The notes beneath the pieces are model-generated. The model searched no databases. It worked only from the letters and a program-made list of their open reading frames with translations, and was not told the DNA's origin. A stretch of 64,000 nt of DNA, taken from positions 101,219 through 165,218 of the forward strand of contig JADDIW010000087.1 in the NCBI GenBank assembly GCA_018136815.1, read 5' to 3'. Shown here piece after piece: positions 44,063 through 53,091 of the stretch. This DNA comes from Isochrysis galbana. Taxonomy: Eukaryota > Haptophyta > Isochrysidales > Isochrysidaceae. The position numbers and the translations under genes are program-made. Position 1 is the stretch's first letter, and every line of letters starts with the position of its first letter.

Positions 44063-47000
44063 ATGGGCAACGGCTGCTCCCGTCCGCCAGCCCTTCCCCC
44101 ACTCCCCTACTCCCCTCCCCCCCCCTCCTCCTCGCGCTGCGTCTCCTTCTCCGATCTGGCCACGTTGCCACACACGCTCTCATTCACATCGAGTGCCCTC
44201 ACCGCCTCCCCCACAGCGAGCTATCCCACCGCAAACACCCGCCACTCCAAAGCCGAAGCCCCGAGCCCCCTCCTTCCAGGAGACTGGGTCGCGATCCTAC
44301 GCGCTCCCAGGGCGCATCCAGAGCTCATTGGATGCCCGGCCAAGCTCTTGGGCTACCGAGCCGCCCATGAGCTCAAGATCAGGCTCGAGAATTCCGACGA
44401 GGCCGAGCCGCCACTCGTTCTCGAGAGCAGTGCCGTAGAGAAGGTGCCGCGCTTCCCGCTCGCCGGAGTCTCCATCGCGTGCGTGCGCAGCTTTGTGCAG
44501 GCGTACGCGCCAGATCTCGAGGGAGCCTCGACCGCCGCCGTCGTCAGACAGCTTATTGCGCCCCTCTGCAGGGCGAGCGGAGGGCCTCTCGCAAAGTCAC
44601 TCGACAGAGGAGCCCGGGAGACGTGCCTCGCTCCACTTGCCGGGCTCGAGCGAGGGGCCGGTCAGCCTCGCGCTTGCGGCTACGGCAATGACGGCGGGCT
44701 CTCGCTCTGGTCCCACCCGCCGAGCTCGCAAGCTTCCTCCTTCTCCCTCGCCCCCTCTTCTTCCCTCTCCAAGGCGTCGTCGCTCTCGCAAGCCTCCTCG
44801 CTAGAAGGGGGCGGCACCCTCTCGCAACACTCGCTCGAGTTGCCGTCGCTTTCGCAGCAGCCGTCGCGCTCGAGCGTGTTGCTCACGCAGCAGCGGCTTT
44901 CCTTCGCGCGGCAACCGTCGTTATTTCAGCCGTCTCCGGTCTTGAGTGCCTTTCTACCGCAGCCGTCCTCGCTCTCGCAGCCCCCGTCGCTCCCGCATGG
45001 TTTGCGCTCGCGTGGCCGGCACTCCGCCGGCTGGCACTCTACGAGCAACCACTCGGTGGACGGCGAGTCAATGGGCAGCCGTCCGTCCGAGTGGTGCGCG
45101 CCATTTGTCGGGCGTGCCAACGTTTATGTGATCCACGCGTGGGAGGCACCCTTCCTCGCGCTGGTCGAGGCGCTCGAGGCACACTTGTCGGAGCGCGACG
45201 AGCCGGAGGAGGGTGTCTACTTTTGGCTGGACGTCTTCGTGGTTGACCAGTCAAGCGCAGGCGAGCGCAACACGCGCCGGCCTGCCGTCTGGTGGGGTGA
45301 GTGGCTAGTCGGGACGATGAGCGCCATCGGCGAGGCGTGCCTCGCGTTGCCAAGCTGGCACGTACCGACGCCGCTGAGGCGTGCGTGGTGCCTCTGGGAG
45401 CTCGCGGCTGCGGCGAGCGCGGGTATCCGGTTGACCGTTGCCCTTGTGCCCGATGACGCCGACAAAGACCGCGCGCTCGCGACGGGCGGGCTTGCGCCGT
45501 GCGTGCTCGCGGCTTTCGGGCCGGCGTGCGCCGCGCTGCTCGACCGAGTTGACGTGCGCTCTGCCGCCACCTCACTTGCATCCGACCACGAGGCTATTTT
45601 GCGGCTCGCAATGATGGAGCACGGAGTGGCCGGTTTCGACGAGGTTGTCCGTGCCAAACTGCGCGAGTGGATGCTCGAGGCAGGCCTACGCGCGCTCGAC
45701 TCACCGGCAGCTGCCCCCGAACGTGAGTCGCTGCTCGAGGGGCTCGGCGAGCTGCTGCGCGCGCAAGGCCGGCTCGACGAGGCGGAGCGCGTACTGCGCG
45801 AGCTTCATCACATGCGGAGCAGCCGGCTCGGTGCCCACGACGATAGCGCACTGCGCGCGCTAGCTGAGCTTGCGGCGGTGCTGCTAGAGCGCGGTAAGGC
45901 AGGCGAGGCCGAGAAGCTGGGCCGTTGGTTACTTGACGCGTGGCGCGCGGCGGACGGACCGCGCCAAGTGGAGAGCCTGCGTGCGCTCGCGCTAGTCGGT
46001 GCGGTACTTCGGCAGACCGGCCGGCCCGACGCAGCCGAACCGCTCTATCGTGAGGCTCTTGCCGGCTTAGGCGCCGCGCTCGGCGAGGCGCACGCCGAGG
46101 TGCTCGACGTGGCGACAGGTCTCGCCGAGCTGCTACAGGAGCGAGGCGAGGCCGCCGAGGCCGAGGCGTTGCACCGCACCGTGGCCGACGGGCGGCGGGC
46201 CGCGCTCGGAGCGCGCCACCCAGCGACCCTTGGCTCACTCAACGCGCTTGCCAGCTTGCTGTGCGCTCGCGGTGCCGGCGCAGTCCGCGAAGCGGAGCGC
46301 GTGCTCCGCGAGAGCACGGCCGGCTGCCGGGAGGTTATCGGCCCGCACCACCCTGAGACGATCAACGCGCTCAACTTGCTCGCTGAGCTTCTCCTCGACC
46401 AGAGCAAGTTGGCCGAGGCGGAGGCGGTGCACAACGAGGCGCTCACTGCGCGCCGCAGCTCTCTCGGCTCACGCCACCGCGACACGCTCGCGTCTGTGAA
46501 CAACCTGGCTGTCGTGTTAGAGGCGCAGGGAAAGCTCGACGAGGCCGAGTCATGCTACCGTGAGGCTCTGCGCACCTCGGTAGAGGTGCTCGGCGAGCGC
46601 CACACCGACACGCTCACCTCGCTCGCCAACCTCGCCTCGGTGACGCACGCGCAGGGCAAGCTCGACGAGGCCGAGCCGCTACTACGCGAGGCGCTGCGCG
46701 CCTCGCGCGAGGTGTTCGGACCGAGCCACACTGACAGTCTTGCCGCGGCCAACAACTTGGCGTTGTTGCTCTACGCGGCTGGGGAATTCGCCGAGGCTGA
46801 GATACTCCACCGTGAGGCACTTGCCGGCCGGCGCGAGGCGCTCGGCGCGCGCCACCCTGAGACGCTCATCTCGATGAACAACCTGGCACTGCTTCTCAAG
46901 TGCCAGGGCGAGTTCGACGAGGCAGAAGTGCTCTACCGCGAGGCACTCGAGACGCAACGCGAGGTGCTCGGCCCGCATCACCGCGACACACTCGCTTCGC

Positions 47001-47716
47001 TCAACAATCTCGCCGTCCTCCTCGAGGCGCGCGGTGAACTGGCTGAGGCCGAGCCGCTATACCGCGAGGCACTAAAGGTTTCGCGCCGCGTGCTCGGCTC
47101 GCGCCATCCCGACACGCTAATGTTCATCGACAACCTCGCTGTGCTCCTACAGGAGCATGGCATGCCGGAGCAAGCCGAGCCGCTCTTTCGCGAAGTGCTG
47201 GGCACGAGGCGCGATGTGCTCGGTCCGGAAAACCCCTACACGCTCGCCACCGCGAACAATCTAGCCGTCCTCCTCTACGCGTTGGGCCGACTTGACGAGG
47301 CCGAACCGCTCTTTCGCGAGGTGCTCGACGCCTCGCGCGACGCGCTAGGCGCCCAGCACCCCGACACTCTCGGCTCGCTCGATAACCTCGCCTCGCTGCT
47401 GCGCGATCGCGGCGCGGCCGCCGAAGCCGAGCCGCTGCTGCGTGAGGCGTTCGAGGAGTCGCGCGAGCTCTACGGAGCGCATAGTAGCGAGACGCGCTTG
47501 CTGCGGCTCAAGCTCGCAAACCTGCTCGAGGAGCTTGGCCGCACAGTTGACGCCGAGCGGCTGCGCCCCGAGCCGCCATCACCGTCACCATTTACGGCGG
47601 CGCAGGCCGCGTCCAAGCGCGGCCAGAGCTATAGTGGGAGAGATTCGCAGCAACGCCGAAGCTCCTGGCGATGGAGTCTCAAGAAGGATGCACCGGCCGC
47701 GACCGCCATCCACTGA
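44063..47716 (+). CDS. Kinesin-light-chain-like TPR protein with N-myristoylation signal and effector-like central domain
   Basis: An intronless frame of 1217 residues. The start MGNGCSRP fits an N-myristoylation signal (Gly2, Ser6) with a neighbouring cysteine for palmitoylation, predicting membrane attachment. Residues about 65-200 hold a small domain (PLLPGDWVAILRAP; SFVQAYAPDLEGAS), then a Ser/Leu/Gln-rich linker. At about 352-560 lies a domain with VYVIHAWEAPFLALVEALEA, VYFWLDVFVVDQS and TPLRRAWCLWELAAA. I read it as related to the TIR-like 'SHAW...WLD.F..NQ...RAWC.WE' domain common in algal TPR proteins (family knowledge from memory). From about 600 there are 14 tandem 42-residue TPRs of kinesin-light-chain/NPHP3 type (EAE.L.REAL..R...LG..HP.TL...NNLA.LL...G). 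It is probably a membrane-tethered sensor or scaffold; partners are unknown. Confidence 0.9.
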   Translation: MGNGCSRPPALPPLPYSPPPPSSSRCVSFSDLATLPHTLSFTSSALTASPTASYPTANTRHSKAEAPSPLLPGDWVAILRAPRAHPELIGCPAKLLGYRAAHELKIRLENSDEAEPPLVLESSAVEKVPRFPLAGVSIACVRSFVQAYAPDLEGASTAAVVRQLIAPLCRASGGPLAKSLDRGARETCLAPLAGLERGAGQPRACGYGNDGGLSLWSHPPSSQASSFSLAPSSSLSKASSLSQASSLEGGGTLSQHSLELPSLSQQPSRSSVLLTQQRLSFARQPSLFQPSPVLSAFLPQPSSLSQPPSLPHGLRSRGRHSAGWHSTSNHSVDGESMGSRPSEWCAPFVGRANVYVIHAWEAPFLALVEALEAHLSERDEPEEGVYFWLDVFVVDQSSAGERNTRRPAVWWGEWLVGTMSAIGEACLALPSWHVPTPLRRAWCLWELAAAASAGIRLTVALVPDDADKDRALATGGLAPCVLAAFGPACAALLDRVDVRSAATSLASDHEAILRLAMMEHGVAGFDEVVRAKLREWMLEAGLRALDSPAAAPERESLLEGLGELLRAQGRLDEAERVLRELHHMRSSRLGAHDDSALRALAELAAVLLERGKAGEAEKLGRWLLDAWRAADGPRQVESLRALALVGAVLRQTGRPDAAEPLYREALAGLGAALGEAHAEVLDVATGLAELLQERGEAAEAEALHRTVADGRRAALGARHPATLGSLNALASLLCARGAGAVREAERVLRESTAGCREVIGPHHPETINALNLLAELLLDQSKLAEAEAVHNEALTARRSSLGSRHRDTLASVNNLAVVLEAQGKLDEAESCYREALRTSVEVLGERHTDTLTSLANLASVTHAQGKLDEAEPLLREALRASREVFGPSHTDSLAAANNLALLLYAAGEFAEAEILHREALAGRREALGARHPETLISMNNLALLLKCQGEFDEAEVLYREALETQREVLGPHHRDTLASLNNLAVLLEARGELAEAEPLYREALKVSRRVLGSRHPDTLMFIDNLAVLLQEHGMPEQAEPLFREVLGTRRDVLGPENPYTLATANNLAVLLYALGRLDEAEPLFREVLDASRDALGAQHPDTLGSLDNLASLLRDRGAAAEAEPLLREAFEESRELYGAHSSETRLLRLKLANLLEELGRTVDAERLRPEPPSPSPFTAAQAASKRGQSYSGRDSQQRRSSWRWSLKKDAPAATAIH

Positions 47717-48299
47717 TGTGCTGGCCCGGGAGGAGCTTTCCCTACGCTCAATCGCGCCTCCGCCGTGCCACTCGCCTGGCATAGCGGATGCCTGTTTCTT
47801 CGCCCTAGCCTTGGTTGCCGACTCGGCCCACGCTTGCCTTTGGCCCGGTCATGTGCCCCATACCTTTTATCGGCGGCTTAACGATGCTGACTTCCCAACT
47901 ACTTGTCCTTCCCACCCTCGGACTGTGACTCCTGTTTCTACGAGATGGTCGAATCCCGGTATATTTGTCGTTTTCACGATCATCTTCCATAGCACGGCTT
48001 ACTTCTTGTGCACTATCAGCCAAGCACCCATGCATGCGCAACCTTTCCAATCATGGAGAGTGCCCGAGAGCGCCTCGGCTCTATCTCGTAGCGACCCTAT
48101 ATTTCCCTTCCCAAGCTTTGTTTGTGTGGGCTTCTTGCTAAGCCTACTATGCCAGCGTGCGTACCGCACCTATCGCTCCTTGCAAAGGTCGCCTTCCATC
48201 GAAAGAGGACGATGCGAACTTTTTTTATTTTTACATCCCATCAACGTAAACATAAAGTATTGCTTTTCAATTTGCCTTCACGAAAGAGAAAGAGAGAGA
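47717..48299. other. Region downstream of the TPR gene
   Basis: No gene is supported. The sequence is moderately AT-rich with an A/G run near 48285-48310. Confidence 0.45.
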
Positions 48300-49061
48300 A
48301 AGAAATTTGAATACTAATATTCTCACCATGCGCGCAAAAGAGGTTCCCGCTGCTCCCATGGACAGAGGGGGAGCGGGACTGTGAGAGGGCGCGGTCGTAG
48401 GCGTCAAGGCGGAATTTGTGCTTTTCGAACACGCGATGACTACAGACTCATAGGCAGAGGGCCGTTCGATCGAGCCGGCAGCTGACGCGGTCGTGGAAGG
48501 TTCGTTGATTGTTGCTGGCGGGAAGATGTCTGACAGATCATAGTAAGAGTCGGGTCTGAGAGTGTCTGCCATCGAGCGCTACGAGCGATGAGGTAGACTT
48601 ACGGTCGGAGGATTATGACGCGTGGCGTCGGAGAGTAGAGACGAGGCTAGCTAGCGAGCTAGTGGAAGAGAGAGAATGAGAATGAGAGCTTCTTAGGTCC
48701 GAGGTAGACACGGGAGACTACACAACGCAAGGACTCAAAAAAAGCCTGAGGGCACAGAACCACACAAACTAAACCAAACGGGGCGAAAACTAACCACACC
48801 TGGACGGACGGCCAGGCGTCGGCACCAGGGCAATTCAGCAACGCGCAGACATGCGACAGAGGGGCCGGCACAACGAGGGCAGACCTCTCGCTGGGGAGCT
48901 ACGACCGATGGACGAGAGAAGACAGAAGACAGTCATGGAACATTTGATGACATCGAGAGAAAGTGAGAGAAGAGGCGGTATACCAATCGACGAGACCTTG
49001 AGGCTTAAATAACCCACAGATAGCAGGTTAGAAGTAAAAGTCTGTCATCGTATGAAATACG
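48300..49061 (-). mobile_element. LTR-element 5' end: LTR-like sequence, leader and gag start
   Basis: On the minus strand a TG-starting sequence (TGTCGTATTTCATACGATGA) begins near 49061. It contains a TATA-like TTATTTAAG and leads to an ATG at 48572 opening MADTLRPDSYYDLSDIFPPA. That frame is lost after about 70 codons near 48300. The layout resembles a copia-type element truncated within gag. No second LTR is present to prove the boundaries. Confidence 0.45.
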
Positions 49062-49479
49062 ACACGGGCTGACTGAAGACCGGGGATTGCGGCAACAGGC
49101 CTGACCGGTCGACCGCCGCATTGCTTACGGGGCTACGCTCCGCGGCAATGGGTAGCGGTGTCACGGTAGGGGGATCGGACAGGGGCGAGAGCGACGGCAG
49201 ATGGTCGCATGGTCGCGACGGAGATAGTCGAGGGCGCGTTCGACAACAGAGGGTATGGATGGCGGGCAGTGTGTGGAATCAAGCTCGCGCTTGATCGTGG
49301 GGCAAGTCTCAGCGGGGCTAGGGCATGGAGTGAAGAGAAGTCTTGAGAGAGGGGGGGAAAGGGCGCGCTACATCGCGACGACGGCCCACCAACCACCCCA
49401 CATCACTCACTCACCAACAAGAACTACAAGAAAACTCCGAAAACTAACGCAGCATCGCACAAACAAATCAATGAAACAA
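49062..49479. other. Spacer between element fragments
   Basis: No gene is recognised. The plus strand has A-rich sequence at 49425-49490, immediately before the LINE terminus. Confidence 0.4.
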
Positions 49480-50125
49480 AAAAAAATCTTCTTAAAAATC
49501 TCCGCTACATGTGCGACATGCCCATCGATATATAGTTACCTCTATGGCGAATCCAACGCTCTCCGTTTGGAAGGTATGCCGCGCATTCTTCCGTGGTATA
49601 AATATCCCCCGTGTCCGGGTTAATAGTGTTATGCACAATAACCGTCTGTAGAGACTCCCATTTAGCCCTATGTGAGTGATGTAACGCCGGAGCCTTATGA
49701 AAATAGTTCTGCCATATTGGAGAGCCCTGGGCCCCTTCCCGCGTGTTGGTTTCCCTGAGGAGCTTTACCCGCCTAAAGTTTTCGAGTGCTTGCTTCCAAA
49801 AAGCCGGAAGTGTGCTGTTTCCGCAAATGCTTGCCGAAAGGCTTCGCGAGTCGACCTTCGAGAGGACCGCCGCCCTTCCCAAAGGGGTGCGACTGAACCA
49901 TTGATCTAGGACTGTCTTCCAGTCCGCCGCAGACGGGTTTAGGTAACGGATTATCCATATCGCTTGGAGCGCTCGCGTGTGTTCCGCCATCGGGAGTAGT
50001 CCGATCCCCAGAAGGGGCCCGTCCTCGTTCGTCCCTACTCTCGGGTATGCCGGGAAGGTTACCCACTTTCTCCCCTCTTGCGTGGAGCCTAACTCGTCCG
50101 CCTGTAGTCGGGGAGATCTGTTCCA
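49480..50125 (-). pseudogene. LINE ORF2 segment inserted in a transposase-like gene, with internally deleted 3' end
   Basis: The minus strand reads LLGIGLLPMAEHTRALQAIW, IIRYLNPSAADWKTVLDQWF and NTINPDTGDIYTTEECAAYL, the LINE region before the part seen at 26772. After RHRGNYIS the copy jumps directly to the last 35 bp of the LINE 3' UTR (CATGTAGCGGAGATTTTTAA, GAAGATTTTTTTTTG). It is thus internally deleted and 5'-truncated. It is fused in frame to the upstream transposase-like sequence near 50125. Confidence 0.8.
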
Positions 50126-51547
50126 CACGGAAGCCGAAAAGTCGTCGACGTCATCTGAATTGCTTGCCGCATGAGAGGCCGCGGCTAGATAGGCAGGCAA
50201 CTGCGCCTTCAGAACTGTAGGATCAATCCCACCCTCATCATTAGGCATGCCTAAAGGCGTGAGAAATGCTAGGTCGTCCACTGACGAAAGCGTTGCATGA
50301 CGAGCCGCGAATGAAGGGTCGAACACTTGGACGGCGCGCATCATCTGGTACATGCTTGAACAATCGAATGCATCGTTGCAGCCGCCGCTCACGCGATCTT
50401 TGAGGTAAGTAAATGCGCCGGCAAGGGCATTGGCGAGTCGCTTACGTTCGGGCAGCTCGTTCACAACGAGCATACGTCGAATCTCTTCGATTTCGAGATC
50501 CTCCGTAGTGTCGTCGTCGGGGTAGTGCACCGTATATGCCGTGCGCGTCGTGCCCGGATACAACTCGGAGAGAATGGCGCCCGCTTCAATCTTCACAACC
50601 TTGCCCGTAAAGGTGCCGTGCCCAGGGAACGCTGTACTGATCTCAGAGCCAACATTGATCTTATGTTGCGCGCGGAGAATAGAGTCGACGTTTGGCATGC
50701 AGCCGTCCTGATTGGCAGCTAGGGCTCTACCAAAGGCGAGGAGGGCTTCGATGCGGCGATGCGCCAGCAATAGCTCCAAGCGATCACCTTCCATTTCATA
50801 TGTTACCTGAACAAGCTGCTTGACGTCGAGCATGGCGGCGAGTTCTAGTTTAAGGGTGTCGAATTGATGCTTGACAATGTTGGACAGCTTTGCCGTCGTC
50901 GATGTGCCGTATCCGCGTTTCTGCAGGAGCTCAACAAATGTGGGCAACTGGGACGCGTTCTCAGCTAGGACAAAGCAGATCTCCGCCTTCGACCACCTCA
51001 TGCGCCGCCAATTCTGGAAGCTCTACTCCAAAGATCCCACGGCGCATCCGCGGAGCGTCGGATAGCCGCGGAGAGCGCCGCAAACCTATCTTTTGCCAGC
51101 GACGTCGGCACCACCCATCGAAAGTTGGTGCGCAGCTCGGCAGCAGGACCACTGCCCCTTTTCGTTTCCCATCGCACGCGCACCCTGCCGTCGTGTTCAC
51201 GTGCTGCCTCCACCACCACACACTCGCCCAACGAGGAGTGCAAGACGGCTTGCCCCACTGCAAACGGAATGCCTGTTGCGGTGGAAGGGGATTCTGGGGC
51301 TGTGTCAGGTGCAGTGCCGCCTCGCGCACGGCTGCGCCGTGCTCGATCCTCCCTTGTCGTGCTGTCCGCCTGCTCCTGCCCATCCTCCCTTGCCGCACGC
51401 ACAGAGACCTCCAGCAAGTCGCAAGTCGTCCGAGTCCGAGTCGTTCGAGTCTTTACTCGTCACATGGTCGTCCTCGTCCTCGTCGCAGTCCTCGTCGTTC
51501 GAGTCGTCGACGACGACTCGAGGCCGCTTGCGCATGCTCCTGCTCAT
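50126..51547 (-). pseudogene. hAT-transposase-like gene with Tudor-like segments, frameshifted and LINE-interrupted
   Basis: Exon 1 (51547-51409) starts MSRSMRKRPRVVVDDSNDED, an acidic nuclear-type N-terminus. Exon 2 starts at 51272 (phase 1) with GIPFAVGQAVLHSSLGECVV and VRVRWETKRG, a small beta-barrel-like segment. Near 51020 the frame is lost; coding resumes with FQNWRRMRWSKAEICFVL. A second barrel-like segment (GTFTGKVVKIEAGA; YTVHYPDDDTTEDLEIEE) and a region SMYQMMRAVQVFDPSFAARH, LKAQLPAYLAAA follow. The last part resembles the hAT C-terminal domain (..LK.ELP.YL..A). A LINE then replaces the rest. The frameshift could be an assembly error. Assignment to hAT is moderate. Confidence 0.55.
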
Positions 51548-52560
51548 ACTCTCCGCGGCGGACACCCCCCCTGTCGTCTCGCCCCTCCACCCCCAGCCCC
51601 AGCCCTCACGCCGCCCCACCCCTGCACTCTCCCGCGCCGGCGCCCACCCAGCGCGCCAGCGCCCCGCCCCGTGACCCCAAATTTCGCGCTTGATCCCTTG
51701 GCTTCGCGCCCAAGTTTCGGTCAAAATTTTTTTTCTTCGAGCTGACCCAAATTTTGAAAAAAAATTCGCGAAAACCTGGCCGGGGCCAAGTCATGAATGA
51801 TCATTTTCCATCGTTTTGGGCCCCTCCCGGTATCTCGACCCCTTCCCACCGCGAGTTTTCTTTTTGGAGTGTGGCCAAATAATCTTCTCTTCTGACCGCG
51901 CTGAGTAGGATCCGTATAAAAATATAAATATACCTGGCACTGAGAGGCATGGGAGGCGGCGGCGCGGCGGCGCGCAGCACCCTCGAAGAAGAGAATTCCG
52001 CCCCTTCAGAGATATACATACTCTGTCTTTGTTTTCTTGTGGTTTTCGGTGCAGTGGAGGTTCGGTCGATGGGTGTTTCTGTGAGTTTGGAGAGGGGGGG
52101 AGAGGGAAAAGAGAGAGAGAGAGAGAGGGAGAGAGAGAGAGGGAGAGAGAGAGGGAGGGAGAGAGGAGAGGAGGGAAGAGGAGAATTGGGGCGAAGTGAA
52201 TCTCTCACCTCCCTTCTTCCGGTCCTCATTACAAGAAAGGGTGAGGGGTGGAGAGAGGGAAGAGAAGAAGAAGAAGCGAGGAGAGCAGAGCAAACATTTG
52301 GAGATTCATCAATGCTCTGACCTCTCGATACTTGAAGAACGCGAGGGTTTATACGGCAAGAGGAGGCCGAGAATCCACTCTCTGCCTCGAGCCGAAGAAG
52401 AAGAAGAAGAGAGATAGCGCCGAAAGCAAAAGCCTCTGTCCCTCTCTTCTTCTCGCCTCTCTCTCTTCTCTCACTGTGTCTGGGAGAGAGGGAAGTGGTA
52501 TCTATGCCCCCCCCCCTTCCTCACCCCCTTCTCACGTCGCCCTGCTCTCCAACGGATACG
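51548..52560. other. Intergenic region between divergent loci
   Basis: A block at 51720-51790 has AAATTTTTTT-type runs and TTCGCG words. Purine-rich stretches lie at 52090-52190 and 52255-52420. No gene is supported. Confidence 0.4.
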
Positions 52561-52687
52561 TGGATATATTAGGTGCGGTGTGATTGTGAACGCTTGGGGC
52601 CGTCGAGGTCTGCAGAGGGGAGGGACGAGAGAGGACGGGAGAGAGAGAGAGGGGGGGGGGGGGGAGAGAGAGAGAGGGAGAGAGGAC

Positions 52688-52720
<33 letters not shown>

Positions 52721-52752
52721 GGAGAGAGAGAGAGAGAGGACGAGAGAGAGAG

Positions 52753-52816
<64 letters not shown>

Positions 52817-52961
52817 CGGGAGAGAGAGAGGGGGGGGGGGGGAGAGAGAGAGAGGGAGAGAGGACGAGAGAGAGAGAGAGGGGGGGGGGGGGGGAGAGAG
52901 AGAGAGAGGGAGAGAGGACGAGAGAGAGAGGGAGAGAGAGAGAGAGAGAGGGAGAGAGAGA

Positions 52962-53023
<62 letters not shown>

Positions 53024-53091
53024 GAGAGAGAGGGGGGGGGGGAGAGGGAGAGGGAGAGGGAGAGAGGGAGGGAGAAGGAGAGAGAGAGAGA
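52561..53091. repeat. (GA)n/G-run low-complexity tract directly upstream of a start codon
   Basis: From 52630 to 53091 the plus strand is almost only G and A, with three G-runs of 9-14 bases each inside GAGAGA context (52651-52663, 52831-52843, 52881-52894). It ends at the ATG at 53092 of the coiled-coil gene, so the 5' UTR is purine-only. Arg/Glu or Ser/Leu frames here are repeat translations. Confidence 0.92.
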
